Of a DNA stretch of 64,000 nt, positions 26,688-36,344 are shown one piece after another. Positions within the stretch are counted from its first letter, which is position 1. Each line of letters starts with the position of its first letter. The stretch lies in contig JAGKWO010000003.1 of NCBI GenBank assembly GCA_021151835.1, positions 62,001-126,000 on the forward strand. Reading direction: 5' to 3'. The notes under the pieces are model-generated. The model saw only the letters and a list, made by a program, of their open reading frames with translations, was not told where the DNA came from and searched no databases. Made by a program: the position numbers and the translations under genes. The DNA comes from Gammaproteobacteria bacterium (lineage in GTDB: Bacteria; Pseudomonadota; Gammaproteobacteria; Pseudomonadales; Cellvibrionaceae).

Positions 26688-27509
26688 ATGTCAAACCAGA
26701 TTCAAAGCCTACGTGAATCTTTTTTCAATACAGTTTTCAGTTTGCTTGGTCATATCGCCAATTGCGATGGCTATATCAATCGCAATGAAATAAAGCGCAT
26801 TGAAATCTATATGGAAAAAATGGATTTGTCGGAAAAGTGCAAACGCGAAGCGCAGCATTTATTCAAGGAAGGCACCAGCCCCACCTTTAATGTTTCGCAG
26901 GTCTTGCAAGAGTTCAAAAAAAACACGACGCCAAACCTTATCCAGATTTTATTGGTATACCTCATTACCATGGCGAGAACTGATGGGGTGCTGGTTAAAA
27001 AGGAAATGAACGTGGTGCAACATGTTGCAAAGGAATTGGGCTATAGCAGCATTGTGTTTGACCATTTGTTAAAGATGATTTCGGCACAAGACGAATTTGC
27101 ATCACAATCACACCCGAAAGGCGCGCCACAACAAAACACATACCAAAACACCACCCAACAAAAAACAGAACAGCCCAAAGCGGACCAAAGCAAAACACAA
27201 CAAGGAAAATACGAAGAGCCAAAAAAAGAGCAGGCTAAAAGTTACAGCACTAATAATTTTTATAAACAGGCCACATATCGCAACCCGGCATTGGAAGATG
27301 CCTATCAGGCGCTGGGGGTTTCTTCGGGAATGACAGAACAGGAAATTCGCCGCGCATACCAAAAACTGGTTAGCCAATTCCATCCGGATAAATTAGTAGG
27401 GCAAGGTATGCCGCCTGATTTGGTAAACGCCGCAACCGAGCGTTTCAAGAAAATCCAGGCGGCTTATGATTTCCTGAAAAAATATCGTTCCATTTATAGC
27501 GCGGCTTAA
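26688..27509 (+). CDS. TerB-like/J-domain co-chaperone (DjlA-like), copy 2
   Basis: A 273-residue paralogue of the preceding gene with the same layout: TerB-like domain (LLGHIANCDGYINRNEIKRI, MARTDGVLVKKEMNVV), a longer Gln/Lys/Thr-rich linker (about residues 140-195), and a C-terminal J domain with FHPDK. The start at 26688 is set by AAGGAAG 9 bases upstream and by alignment with copy 1; an ATG at 26679 is too close to that site. Its stop is 1 bp from the stop of the convergent amidohydrolase gene, with no room for a terminator. Confidence 0.9.
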   Translation: MSNQIQSLRESFFNTVFSLLGHIANCDGYINRNEIKRIEIYMEKMDLSEKCKREAQHLFKEGTSPTFNVSQVLQEFKKNTTPNLIQILLVYLITMARTDGVLVKKEMNVVQHVAKELGYSSIVFDHLLKMISAQDEFASQSHPKGAPQQNTYQNTTQQKTEQPKADQSKTQQGKYEEPKKEQAKSYSTNNFYKQATYRNPALEDAYQALGVSSGMTEQEIRRAYQKLVSQFHPDKLVGQGMPPDLVNAATERFKKIQAAYDFLKKYRSIYSAA

Positions 27510-27510
27510 C

Positions 27511-28590
27511 TCACAACAATAACGTTTTACCGATAGCGAACGTATCATCCGGTATTTCCATAGCGCGTTTCAGTGCCACATCCCTATCCCACGCATTACC
27601 AATCAGTGAAATGGTAAATGCTTGCTTGATGCTGATATCCCCCAGGTGATACCAGGGCGAAACCAGGGGAAAAAATTGCAATGGCCAATCTGTCCCGTAA
27701 ATCAAACGCCCTTGTAATTCAGGCGCGTTGACAACTTTACGCATAAAACCCAGCTTATTAATCTGCGTAAGGCTGGAAATATCGCCGTAGAGATTCGGAT
27801 ATTGTTTAAACATTGGCAACACCCGCTCAAAATTATCTTCGCCATGTGATTCACCGGTTGTGGCGATATGCGCGGCAATAACTGTAACTCCCATTGACAA
27901 TGGTAATGCCAATTTTTGCGGGTCAGCCAAATCATCGCGCGCACTGCTGAACGATTTTTCCATTCCGGTGTGAGTCAGCAACGGCATATCCAGCTCGATC
28001 ATTTTTTGATAAAACGGAATCAGTGCCGGATCAGCCGGATCGATATACATAATAGAGGGTAACCATTTTATTAATATCGCTCCTTGCGCTTTGGCGTGCT
28101 CCAGGCGCTGTATCGCATCGTTACGGTATGGATTAATGCTCGCGGCATACAATAAATTTGGATATTGCTGCGTTTGCTCGTACACGTATTCGTTGGGAAC
28201 ATAAATCTGGGTGAGATTCCTATCCAGGTTCCCTTCTGCATCAATTACACCATCCATCGCCAGAATAACGGCTTTATTTACATGCTTTGATTGTGCGACT
28301 GCGGCACTCAATTTTTTAACCACAATGGCATCACCCTGCTCCTCCAGCTCTTTCTCACTAACTCCCATCGCCAATAAATACAATGGAAAACGAATATTTT
28401 CACGCATTTCCTTATTAATAAAGCACCCGGAGTTTCCGTAACCCAACCCGGCGACATGGGCATGAAAATCGATAATATTTTTTTCATTCGCTTCAGCGTC
28501 GACATCAATAGCGATAAATAGCGGGCTGATGAATAGAATGACCACGACCGAAATAAACACAATGACTATTTTTTTGATTGAACCTGACAT
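27511..28590 (-). CDS. Membrane-anchored amidohydrolase (COG2159-like)
   Basis: A 359-residue metal-dependent hydrolase with an N-terminal membrane anchor or signal (SIKKIVIVFISVVVILFISP). Catalytic landmarks of the fold are DFHAHV near residue 42, an IKW lysine in the middle, LTHTG, AAHIAT, and GTDWP with the late Asp. The substrate is unknown; relatives act on amide or decarboxylate ring compounds. AGGAGG lies 8 bases before the ATG at 28590. It follows the rhombotarget lipoprotein gene on the same strand, separated by a strong hairpin at 28621-28647. Confidence 0.8.
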   Translation of the reverse strand: MSGSIKKIVIVFISVVVILFISPLFIAIDVDAEANEKNIIDFHAHVAGLGYGNSGCFINKEMRENIRFPLYLLAMGVSEKELEEQGDAIVVKKLSAAVAQSKHVNKAVILAMDGVIDAEGNLDRNLTQIYVPNEYVYEQTQQYPNLLYAASINPYRNDAIQRLEHAKAQGAILIKWLPSIMYIDPADPALIPFYQKMIELDMPLLTHTGMEKSFSSARDDLADPQKLALPLSMGVTVIAAHIATTGESHGEDNFERVLPMFKQYPNLYGDISSLTQINKLGFMRKVVNAPELQGRLIYGTDWPLQFFPLVSPWYHLGDISIKQAFTISLIGNAWDRDVALKRAMEIPDDTFAIGKTLLL

Positions 28591-28620
28591 CACATGCCTC
28601 CTGCATATTTTCAATGTTTG

Positions 28621-28647
28621 CGTGCGGCCTGATGATCAGGCCGCACG
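28621..28647 (-). terminator. Strong GC-rich hairpin, possible terminator or attenuator
   Basis: Perfect 12-bp arms cgtgcggcctga and tcaggccgcacg enclose 3 bases. It lies 8 bp after the rhombotarget lipoprotein stop and before the amidohydrolase start. There is no T-run, so it may only reduce read-through. Confidence 0.6.
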
Positions 28648-28654
28648 TATTTAA

Positions 28655-29527
28655 TTACTTCCTGAAAACAGATTTATAAAAACGACTCAGGGCCAGCATC
28701 GATCCGAGCATTACTATCAGCAACCATCCTGTTGCTCCACCGCCACCGGAAAATCCCGCTGAACGAACTACTTTAATTTCTTCCGGGCGTTGTTTGGCTT
28801 TTTCACGAAATGCAGCTAATTGCAAATCCAGGTTTTTAATCATGTCATTGGTTGATAGCTCAAAACCTTTAATGCTGTCATCGCGCAATTCTTCGGTAAG
28901 GTTCACCGGTGTAGAACGGCCCTTAACGACGCTGGTGCCCGGAGCGCGAAATAACATTTTGCGACTGTCGATATCGTAAACCACCGTATCAATCAGCGTG
29001 TTGGTATCGTTTTTCTGGCCGGAAATCAGATACGCACCAACAATGGTCCAATAGCTCAGGGAAAGCATACCCTCATCCGTAAATTGCACCTGATCGTAGG
29101 AAACGAGTGCAATCACATCGACACCGTACATGGTTTTGATTTGATCCAGGTTGGCAAAACTGCCGCGCGGAGTCAGGTATACCGATGGAATTGTCTGGAT
29201 CTCGCCGATAAATTGTTGCGTTTTAAAATGGCCGGCGATTTTTTCCAGAATTTCCATTTTTTTGGTTTCTGTTAATCCGTCTGCACCAAGGCTGCGCCCC
29301 GTCCAGAAATTGGTTCCGCCGCCCAGGCTTGTTTGTTCCGGCACAAAGGCAATACCCAACCTAATCGGTAATTTCAGTACCGGAATAGATGGCTGGATAA
29401 CCGGCGCATCGTCTTTGGGATATAAATACTCCACCACACTACTTTTGCTGCCGGTTTGCTGGCTGGCACAACCAGCCAACCCCGTAATCACCAGGCAACC
29501 TACAATCAACGCGTATAATTTTTTCAT
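28655..29527 (-). CDS. Rhombotarget lipoprotein (GlyGly-CTERM)
   Basis: A 290-residue lipoprotein with signal and lipobox (LAGC at about residue 20) and a C-terminal GlyGly-CTERM tail: SGGGGATGWLLIVMLG followed by a hydrophobic helix and basic RFYKSVFRK. This tail is the recognition signal for rhombosortase, which cleaves it and releases or re-anchors the protein. The central domain has YGVDVIALVSYDQVQF as in the rhombotarget family. No rhombosortase gene is in the window. AGGAT lies 9 bases before the ATG at 29527. The start lies 13 bp after the stop of the acyltransferase-ligase gene, so it is probably in the same operon. Confidence 0.85.
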   Translation of the reverse strand: MKKLYALIVGCLVITGLAGCASQQTGSKSSVVEYLYPKDDAPVIQPSIPVLKLPIRLGIAFVPEQTSLGGGTNFWTGRSLGADGLTETKKMEILEKIAGHFKTQQFIGEIQTIPSVYLTPRGSFANLDQIKTMYGVDVIALVSYDQVQFTDEGMLSLSYWTIVGAYLISGQKNDTNTLIDTVVYDIDSRKMLFRAPGTSVVKGRSTPVNLTEELRDDSIKGFELSTNDMIKNLDLQLAAFREKAKQRPEEIKVVRSAGFSGGGGATGWLLIVMLGSMLALSRFYKSVFRK

Positions 29528-29540
29528 GATGAGCATCCTG

Positions 29541-32500
29541 TTATTCAGCAGTTACTGATTGAGGCAGCGCAAGATTCAATGCCAATTGTTTAGCCGCACT
29601 GAAATCGGTTTTGCCACTGCCCAGCTTTGGAATGGTTTCTGTGTGATGAACCTGGGCGGGGATCATTAATGGATTGCAATTGTTGGCCAGCAAGCGTTGG
29701 CGCAATTCACTGGAATCAAGTGCAATCGTAATTAGCACTACAATTTGTTCGCCTTTTTTCTCATCGGGAATATTGACCGCTACCATTTCCACATCCGGTT
29801 CGGTAACCACTTTTTTAATTTCCTGTTCAACCGCACCAAGGCTAATCATCTCCCCGCCCAACTTGGCGAAACGTGAATAACGATCAACAATAGTTAAAAA
29901 GCCATCGGCATCGACATGGCCTTTGTCGCCGGTTTTGTACCAGCGACGGCCATCAAGCTCGACAATCACGGATTTGGTTTTTTCCGGATCATTCAAATAG
30001 CCAAGCATTACCTGGGTGCCGGAAATTAAAATCAAACCGTCCTCACCCACAGGCAGCGTGTGCAAACTTACCGGGTCGACCACACGAAATGAACAGCCGG
30101 GCAATGGCAAACCTACGGTGCCCAGTTTATTGCCCAACTGTACGTGCCAATCGTTAGGGTCTAGTTGATCAGGGATATTTACGCTGGCAACCGGCGTGGT
30201 TTCGGTTGCGCCGTAGCCTTCATAAATAATTTTATTAAAGCGTTGCTGGAATTCCTCGCGCACTTCCGGCGCAAGTTTTTCAGCACCGGCAACAACGACA
30301 CGCAGTGACTCCAGCATTAACGGCTGCACTTTTTTATTTTTGCTATACAAGCGCAGGAAGGTTGCTGTTGCACACATCACCGTGACACGATTGCGCGAAA
30401 TGGCTTTGGCAATATTGACCACATCGGTTGGGTCCGGATGGCATACCACAGGGATACCTTCAATCAATGGCAAGAATGTGGTGACGGTCAAACCGAAAGA
30501 GTGGAACGGTGGCAGGCTACCCATCACCACATCATCTTCGCGGGTTTTCAATACGTCGCTGATTTGTTTGATATTGGCCATAAAATTGCGATGGCTTAAT
30601 ACGATGCCTTTGGGCGTGCCTTCGCTACCGCTGGAAAACAAAATCGCCGCCGGATCGTTGATGCCAACTTTTTTACCAAATACGCGGTAGAAAATATCGG
30701 CAGGAAGAATATGCGCACCGATAAAGCCCAGTATCACAACCAATTTTGACAGTTGTTCTTTCAGGTTTTCGAGGTAGATAACCTGCATGCCCTGCAACAT
30801 TGCATCGGTATCCATACCGCGACCTTTTAATTTTTCAATAAATTTTTCCGAGGTATAAACGGTTTTTATCGCTGCGTTTTTTGCACCAGCTTGAATCGCT
30901 GCAATGCTGGTAGTGAAATTGATATTGACAGCAGTCTGGCCATTTAACATGACCGCCAAGTTAGCAATGGTTGCAGCACTGCTGGCAGGCAATAGAATTG
31001 CGACATTTTGTTCGCGATCCAGCTTACGCATTTGCTGCGCAAAAGCGGCGGTAGCAGCCAGCATTTTAGCGTTAGTCAGTTCCGTGCCATTGGTATCAAT
31101 TACACAAGTTGCACCCAGGTGCTCTTTAGCCGAACGAATATACGCGAGCGGCAGCGGGTCAAACTCTTTGGTATGCTCTTCCCACGCATCGAACGAGAGT
31201 TCGAATACCTTTTGTTTTAATTGTTCGGCTTTGGTATCCATGGGGAGCGGGTTACCAAAGGTAATAACCACTTCACGGCGCAAACCACGCGCGGTATTTT
31301 TGCGTAATTTTTCACTGCGCGCGCGCGATAAACGGCTGCCCCATAAACCGTGCAAATAGAACGGAACAATGACCCCGTCAACACCATCTACAACACGTTC
31401 ATAGCCGGTGCGAAATAATCCCAGCGAACCGGTACGGCTGATTGCGCCTTCCGGAAATAAACACACCACTTCTCCGGCCATTAATAATTGATTGATCGTT
31501 TCCAGCGACTCTTTGCTATTGCCACTGCTGATCGGAATGACACCAAAAAATTTGAAGATCGGTTTTAAATACCATTGTTCGTAAATAGAACGCAGCATTA
31601 CAAAACGTACCGGGCGTGGACAGGCAATTTGCACCATCGCCCAATCAATCCAGCTGATATGGTTACCCAGTAACAATACACCGCCGGTTTTTGGTAAATG
31701 ATCAAAACCAACTACGCTGATTTTGTATTTACCTTGCACTAGCAGGGCAGCACCAATGCGTGTTAATGAATGCGGTAATTCATAAACGGTGAACAATGCA
31801 CCACCCAGCGCAACCAGCATCAACAATACAAATAACTGCGATGTGGAAAGACCGATGCTTGCCAGCAACATGGTCAAACCAAGGAAGGCAATCATGCCGA
31901 TATTTTGCACCCAGTTATTGCCGGCCAACACAGTACCGGCTTCATCCGCTTTGGCGTGATACTGGATTAATGAGTTCAATGGAATAATAAATAATCCACC
32001 CAACACTCCCAGCCCCATAAATGTCAGCGCCATTGAAAAACGTGAATCCAATGCGGGCAATACACCGAGCAACAGGGCAAAACCGAGCGCGCCAACCGGG
32101 ATTAATCCCAACTCAATATAATTTTTGGATAATTTACCGGCGACTAACGAGCCGATCACGATACCGATTCCGGTACAGGCGAGAATCCCTTGAATAACCA
32201 GCGTGTTATTTTCATTCAGAACGTCTTTGGCAAACGCAGGAAAAGACGCTAACACCGCTTGGGAAATTGCCCAGAACATGGTGAGGCCGATGATGGATAA
32301 CCAGATCGCGCGCTTGGCCGCGATGGTTTTTAAATTCTGGCCGAGGTAACCACCGGTTAAATATTTGCCGACGTGAAATGTCTGCGTTTCTTTTTCGGTT
32401 TCACTATGGCGATCCGGTAACTGGTACGCCATCCACAATTCAATTAACGTGAATGCAACCAGCGCCCAACCGAGCGGCGCGATGTGAGTGATGATGGAAT

Positions 32501-33023
32501 TCGCATCGGTGATCACAACGTCTTTCAAAAAAACTTCAAACAAGGCGGAGAACACAAAAGTGCTGCCAAGAATGGAAATAATCGTCAACGCCTGGACTAA
32601 TCCGTTCGCACTGGCGAGATTTTTATCGCCCACCAACTCGCGGATGTAACCGTATTTTGCAGGCGAATAAATCGCTGCCTGAATCCCCAGTACCAACGTC
32701 ATCGCAAAGGCAAGCCAGAACCAGCCCTGGTAATAGGCAAACAAAATTACCAGTACCGCAAGAAGCTCCGCCCAGGCGCTGTATTGCATCACTTTGTGTT
32801 TGGGATATTTATCGGAAATAAATCCGGCGGGGGAAAATAATAAAATAAACGGAATCAAAATCAGCGCATTCACCAACGCCGTTAAAATAACCTGGGTATT
32901 GCCATCATAGATTTTGAACACAGTATTCTGGATAACGATTTTGTGGCCCAAATCGATAAAAGCATTTACAAACAACACCAGCAGGTAAGGCATAAAGCCT
33001 TTGATGCGGAAAAGTGGCAACAC
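29541..33023 (-). CDS. aas: LplT-PlsC-Aas fusion: lysophospholipid transporter, acyltransferase and acyl-ACP ligase
   Basis: A 1160-residue inner-membrane fusion. Residues about 1-415 are a 12-helix MFS lysophospholipid transporter (LplT-like). Residues about 430-630 are a PlsC acyltransferase with NHISWID (the HX4D motif) and LFPEGAIS. Residues about 640-1150 are an AMP-binding acyl-ACP synthetase with ILFSSGSEGTPKGIVLSH, YGATETTP and RWYKTGDKGHVD. It should import lysophosphatidylethanolamine and re-acylate it. The GTG at 33023 is preceded by AGGAG 11 bases upstream. The rhombotarget lipoprotein gene lies 13 bp downstream. A divergent HTH regulator lies upstream. Confidence 0.9.
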   Translation of the reverse strand: MLPLFRIKGFMPYLLVLFVNAFIDLGHKIVIQNTVFKIYDGNTQVILTALVNALILIPFILLFSPAGFISDKYPKHKVMQYSAWAELLAVLVILFAYYQGWFWLAFAMTLVLGIQAAIYSPAKYGYIRELVGDKNLASANGLVQALTIISILGSTFVFSALFEVFLKDVVITDANSIITHIAPLGWALVAFTLIELWMAYQLPDRHSETEKETQTFHVGKYLTGGYLGQNLKTIAAKRAIWLSIIGLTMFWAISQAVLASFPAFAKDVLNENNTLVIQGILACTGIGIVIGSLVAGKLSKNYIELGLIPVGALGFALLLGVLPALDSRFSMALTFMGLGVLGGLFIIPLNSLIQYHAKADEAGTVLAGNNWVQNIGMIAFLGLTMLLASIGLSTSQLFVLLMLVALGGALFTVYELPHSLTRIGAALLVQGKYKISVVGFDHLPKTGGVLLLGNHISWIDWAMVQIACPRPVRFVMLRSIYEQWYLKPIFKFFGVIPISSGNSKESLETINQLLMAGEVVCLFPEGAISRTGSLGLFRTGYERVVDGVDGVIVPFYLHGLWGSRLSRARSEKLRKNTARGLRREVVITFGNPLPMDTKAEQLKQKVFELSFDAWEEHTKEFDPLPLAYIRSAKEHLGATCVIDTNGTELTNAKMLAATAAFAQQMRKLDREQNVAILLPASSAATIANLAVMLNGQTAVNINFTTSIAAIQAGAKNAAIKTVYTSEKFIEKLKGRGMDTDAMLQGMQVIYLENLKEQLSKLVVILGFIGAHILPADIFYRVFGKKVGINDPAAILFSSGSEGTPKGIVLSHRNFMANIKQISDVLKTREDDVVMGSLPPFHSFGLTVTTFLPLIEGIPVVCHPDPTDVVNIAKAISRNRVTVMCATATFLRLYSKNKKVQPLMLESLRVVVAGAEKLAPEVREEFQQRFNKIIYEGYGATETTPVASVNIPDQLDPNDWHVQLGNKLGTVGLPLPGCSFRVVDPVSLHTLPVGEDGLILISGTQVMLGYLNDPEKTKSVIVELDGRRWYKTGDKGHVDADGFLTIVDRYSRFAKLGGEMISLGAVEQEIKKVVTEPDVEMVAVNIPDEKKGEQIVVLITIALDSSELRQRLLANNCNPLMIPAQVHHTETIPKLGSGKTDFSAAKQLALNLALPQSVTAE

Positions 33024-33162
33024 AGTAATGGATCTCCTTAAAGCGGCGTCAAAGCTAAGCTTTTCAGCGGGAATTATGATCGGCTTCCTTTTACCTCCGC
33101 TCTGGCGTGGAGGAGTAGCCGGTTTCTAACGCCCGGGCAGCATGTCCAACCCCGTCATGACT

Positions 33163-33187
33163 TTCTACTTTTTTCTACGAAGTAGAA
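33163..33187. promoter_or_regulatory. Candidate operator, inverted repeat
   Basis: Arms ttctactt and aagtagaa (8 bp, perfect) flank 9 bases. It lies in the divergent region between the Aas fusion and the HTH gene, 75 bp before the latter, so it could be bound by that regulator. Confidence 0.45.
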
Positions 33188-33261
33188 TTCCTGTAGCCAA
33201 AAGGTATCGTATTTTGCTACCTTCCTCGCAAAATCGTTTTTTAGGTCGAGTCATAACGCAC

Positions 33262-34002
33262 ATGCCCCAGATCAACAACCTGCTCAACACCTTGAAAAAA
33301 ACCCTCAAAAGCCATGGCCTTACCTACGCGCAAGTGGCTGCTCACCTGGAATTAACCGAGGCCAGTGTTAAACGCCTGTTTTCCGAGCAGCAAATTTCCC
33401 TGCAACGACTCGAGCAAATTTGCCAGTTAATGCACATGGAGATTTCCGACCTGGTGTTGCTAATGAATGACCAGCAACCGCGTTTACAGCAGTTGACGCA
33501 TGGACAGGAAGAGGAAATTACCCAGGACCTGGTTTTGTTGTTGGTGACCGTGTGCGTACTTAATCGCTGGACCATGGAGGAAATCCTGGATTGGTACAAC
33601 ATCAGCGAGATTGAATGCCTGCAAAAGTTGATTCGCCTGGATAAATTGAAAATTATCGAGCTGCAACCCAAAAACAAAATCAAATTATTGATCGCCAGTA
33701 ATTTCAGCTGGCGCGATGCCGGCCCCATCCAGCAATTTTTCCAGGACAAACTCGCGCAGGAATTTTTCAGTTCACGCTTCGCCGGGGAGGATGAATGCTT
33801 GCTGGTATTGAATGGAATGTTATCGCGCGCGAGTAATCAGGAATTCCAGCGCAAGCTCAAACGTTTTGCGCGGGAATTTGAAGAATTGAATAAACAGGAT
33901 GCAAGTTTGCCCCTTGAGGAACGCAAGGGAATTACCGTGGTGCTCGCGGCGCGCAACTGGAATTACGGTTTATTTCGTCCGTTGCGCAAAAATAACCACT
34001 AA
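33262..34002 (+). CDS. XRE-type HTH regulator with uncharacterised C-terminal domain
   Basis: A 246-residue protein. Residues about 12-70 form a helix-turn-helix (GLTYAQVAAHLELTEASVKR), followed by a helical region with charged residues and a C-terminal domain (LLIASNFSWRDAGPIQQFF, GMLSRASNQEFQRKLKRF) that I cannot name. There are no membrane helices. The ATG at 33262 gives the natural HTH N-terminus; an ATG at 33142 adds 40 residues through the promoter region. It is divergent from the Aas fusion, with an inverted repeat between them, so it may sense a fatty-acid or lysolipid signal and control both. This role is inference. Confidence 0.75.
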   Translation: MPQINNLLNTLKKTLKSHGLTYAQVAAHLELTEASVKRLFSEQQISLQRLEQICQLMHMEISDLVLLMNDQQPRLQQLTHGQEEEITQDLVLLLVTVCVLNRWTMEEILDWYNISEIECLQKLIRLDKLKIIELQPKNKIKLLIASNFSWRDAGPIQQFFQDKLAQEFFSSRFAGEDECLLVLNGMLSRASNQEFQRKLKRFAREFEELNKQDASLPLEERKGITVVLAARNWNYGLFRPLRKNNH

Positions 34003-34018
34003 CTGGTAAAGAATAAAA

Positions 34019-34246
34019 TTAACAAGGGCAGCGGGAAATTTTTCCGCCTTTGGATGGATAACGTGCATCCTGGCAATAACGAAAATATTCACCTTCGGTC
34101 ATCGGCGTTAACTCCGGGTGATGCTGTTGCATATGCTCACAATAGCGCGCGTAATCGCCCACCCCTACCATCATGCGGCAGGTTTGGGCAGCGCGTTGCA
34201 CCAGGTTGTACACGGAGGCTTTACTAAGTGTAAACACGTTTTTCAT
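34019..34246 (-). CDS. YbdD/YjiX family protein (DUF466)
   Basis: A 75-residue protein of the YbdD/YjiX family: VGVGDYARYCEHMQQHHPEL, MTEGEYFRYCQDARYP and a final CPC end. These small proteins are always found next to cstA or btsT. Its start overlaps the cstA stop by 4 bp (ATGA), so it is translationally coupled. Biochemical role is unclear, but it is thought to support the pyruvate or peptide transporter. Confidence 0.95.
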   Translation of the reverse strand: MKNVFTLSKASVYNLVQRAAQTCRMMVGVGDYARYCEHMQQHHPELTPMTEGEYFRYCQDARYPSKGGKISRCPC

Positions 34247-36306
34247 ATTGCCTCCTTGCGCCAGTCGCTGCCGATTTCAGTTGCGGTATTTTTGGTGGCG
34301 CTCCTGGCTTGCCAGATCGCACGCAGCGCAAACGCCAGGATCACCACCACCACGACCATAAAAATGCAGGCCATAACAGCATCCACATAATCGTTAAAGA
34401 CCACGCGCTCCATTTGCTCCAGGCTTTTGGTCGGCGCGAGCACGCGCCCTTCGGCCAGTGCTTTGGAAAACACATCCGCATGGGAGAGGAAACCGATTTT
34501 GGGATCGCTGGAAAATACTTTTTGCCAGCCGGCGGTCAGGGTGACAATTAAAATCCATAACGCAGGCAATGCGGTGATCCAGGCGAATTGCGCTTTTTGC
34601 ATACGGAACAGGATCACCGTGGCCAGCATCAAGGCCATACCGGCGAGCATCTGGTTGGCGATGCCGAACAATGCCCAGAGGCTGTTGATACCACCGAAAG
34701 GATCGGTCACACCACCGTAGAGGAACCAACCCCAGCCGGCTGCCGCTAATCCGGTTGCTAACAGGTTGGCGGTCCAGGATTCGGTATTGCCCAATGCCGG
34801 TGACACATTGCCCAAAAGATCCTGGATCAGGAAACGGCATACGCGCGTACCGGCATCCAGCGTTGTAAGGATGAACAGCGCTTCAAACAAAATCGCGAAG
34901 TGATACCAGAACGCCATAAACGCCGAGCCGCCGATAAAGTCGGCGAGGATTTTGGCCATTCCAACAGCAAAGGTTGGCGCCCCGCCGGTGCGTGAGAGAA
35001 TGGTTTCCTCGCCGACGTCCTGCGCCATTTGTGTGAGCATTTCCGGCGAAACCACAAAGCCCCAGGAAGAAATGGTCTGGGCCGCTTGCGCGGCGGTAGT
35101 GCCGATCACCGCTGCGGAACTGTTCAGTGCGAAATACACACCCGGGTCCAACACTGCTGCGGCTACCAGCGCCATCACCGCGACGAAGGATTCCATCAAC
35201 ATAGCGCCATAGCCAATCGGCAAGATATGGGATTCACGCGCAAGCATTTTGGGGGTAGTGCCGGAGGATACCAGCGCATGGAAACCGCTCACGGCACCGC
35301 ACGCGATGGTGATAAATAAAAATGGAAAGAGCGAGCCGGAGAACACCGGGCCGGTGCCATCGATAAACGGAGTGAGTGCAGGCATTTTCAACGGCGGCGC
35401 GACCACCAGAATACCGATGGCCAGCAACACAATGGTGCCGATTTTGAGGAAGGTAGAAAGGTAATCGCGCGGCGCCAGCAGCAACCACACCGGCAATACT
35501 GCCGCGATAAAACCATAACCGATCAATCCCAGCGCGAGCGTTTCAGCATCCAGTGAAAAGAACGGCCCCCAATAGGGGTGTTTGGCAACCTCACTACCAT
35601 AAGCCAGCGCGGCCATCAGCAATACAAAACCAACCAGCGATACTTCCAGCACCCGGCCGGGGCGGATCCAGCGCGAGTAAACCCCCATGAAGATGGCAAT
35701 TGGTACTGTCGCCAGCAGGGTAAACACGCCCCATGGACTGGCTACCAGTGCTTTCACCACTACCATGCCGAGCACGGCGAGCAGGATCACGATAATCGCG
35801 AGTATTCCGACCATGCCGACCAAACCGGCGAAGTTGCCCATTTCCATACGCATCATTTCGCCGAGCGATTTGCCATCGCGACGGGTGGAGGCAAAGAGGA
35901 TCATCGCGTCCTGCACGGCACCGGCAAAAATAACCCCGAATAAAATCCACAGCGTTCCGGGCAAGTAACCCATTTGCGCGGCGAGGATCGGGCCGACCAG
36001 GGGACCAGCACCGGCAATGGCGGCAAAGTGATGGCCGAACAATACCCATTTGTGGGTGGGCACGTAATCCAGACCGTCATTGCGCCGCTCGGCGGGTGTC
36101 AGGCGGCGATCATCCAACTCCATCACGCGGCTGCCGATGTAGCGCGCGTAAAAACGATAAGCAATCACATAGACAGAAAGTGAAGCCACCACCAGCCATA
36201 GGGCGTTGATAGCTTCGCCACGGGATAGCGCCAGTACCGCAAACGCACTAACGCCGATACCAACCACACTGCCCCAGAGTAAAAAAGCGCGAATCTGTTT
36301 AGTCAT
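34243..36306 (-). CDS. cstA: Carbon starvation protein CstA (pyruvate/peptide transporter family)
   Basis: A 687-residue inner-membrane protein of the CstA/BtsT family with about 16-18 helices. Family segments include FGHHFAAIAGAGPLVGPILA, GAVQDAMILFASTRRDGKSL, GAVSGFHALVSSGTTPKML and EALFILTTLDAGTRVCRFLI. Members import pyruvate and/or peptides on carbon starvation. The ATG at 36306 (MTKQIRAF) is the family start; an upstream ATG at 36408 is within the downstream end of the permease gene. Only a weak ribosome site is seen. It is followed with overlap by the YbdD-like gene and preceded by an APC permease on the same strand, 38 bp away. Confidence 0.95.
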   Translation of the reverse strand: MTKQIRAFLLWGSVVGIGVSAFAVLALSRGEAINALWLVVASLSVYVIAYRFYARYIGSRVMELDDRRLTPAERRNDGLDYVPTHKWVLFGHHFAAIAGAGPLVGPILAAQMGYLPGTLWILFGVIFAGAVQDAMILFASTRRDGKSLGEMMRMEMGNFAGLVGMVGILAIIVILLAVLGMVVVKALVASPWGVFTLLATVPIAIFMGVYSRWIRPGRVLEVSLVGFVLLMAALAYGSEVAKHPYWGPFFSLDAETLALGLIGYGFIAAVLPVWLLLAPRDYLSTFLKIGTIVLLAIGILVVAPPLKMPALTPFIDGTGPVFSGSLFPFLFITIACGAVSGFHALVSSGTTPKMLARESHILPIGYGAMLMESFVAVMALVAAAVLDPGVYFALNSSAAVIGTTAAQAAQTISSWGFVVSPEMLTQMAQDVGEETILSRTGGAPTFAVGMAKILADFIGGSAFMAFWYHFAILFEALFILTTLDAGTRVCRFLIQDLLGNVSPALGNTESWTANLLATGLAAAGWGWFLYGGVTDPFGGINSLWALFGIANQMLAGMALMLATVILFRMQKAQFAWITALPALWILIVTLTAGWQKVFSSDPKIGFLSHADVFSKALAEGRVLAPTKSLEQMERVVFNDYVDAVMACIFMVVVVVILAFALRAIWQARSATKNTATEIGSDWRKEAI

Positions 36307-36344
36307 TTTTATATTGCTTATCGTTAAGGGATTAAAAACGGAAA

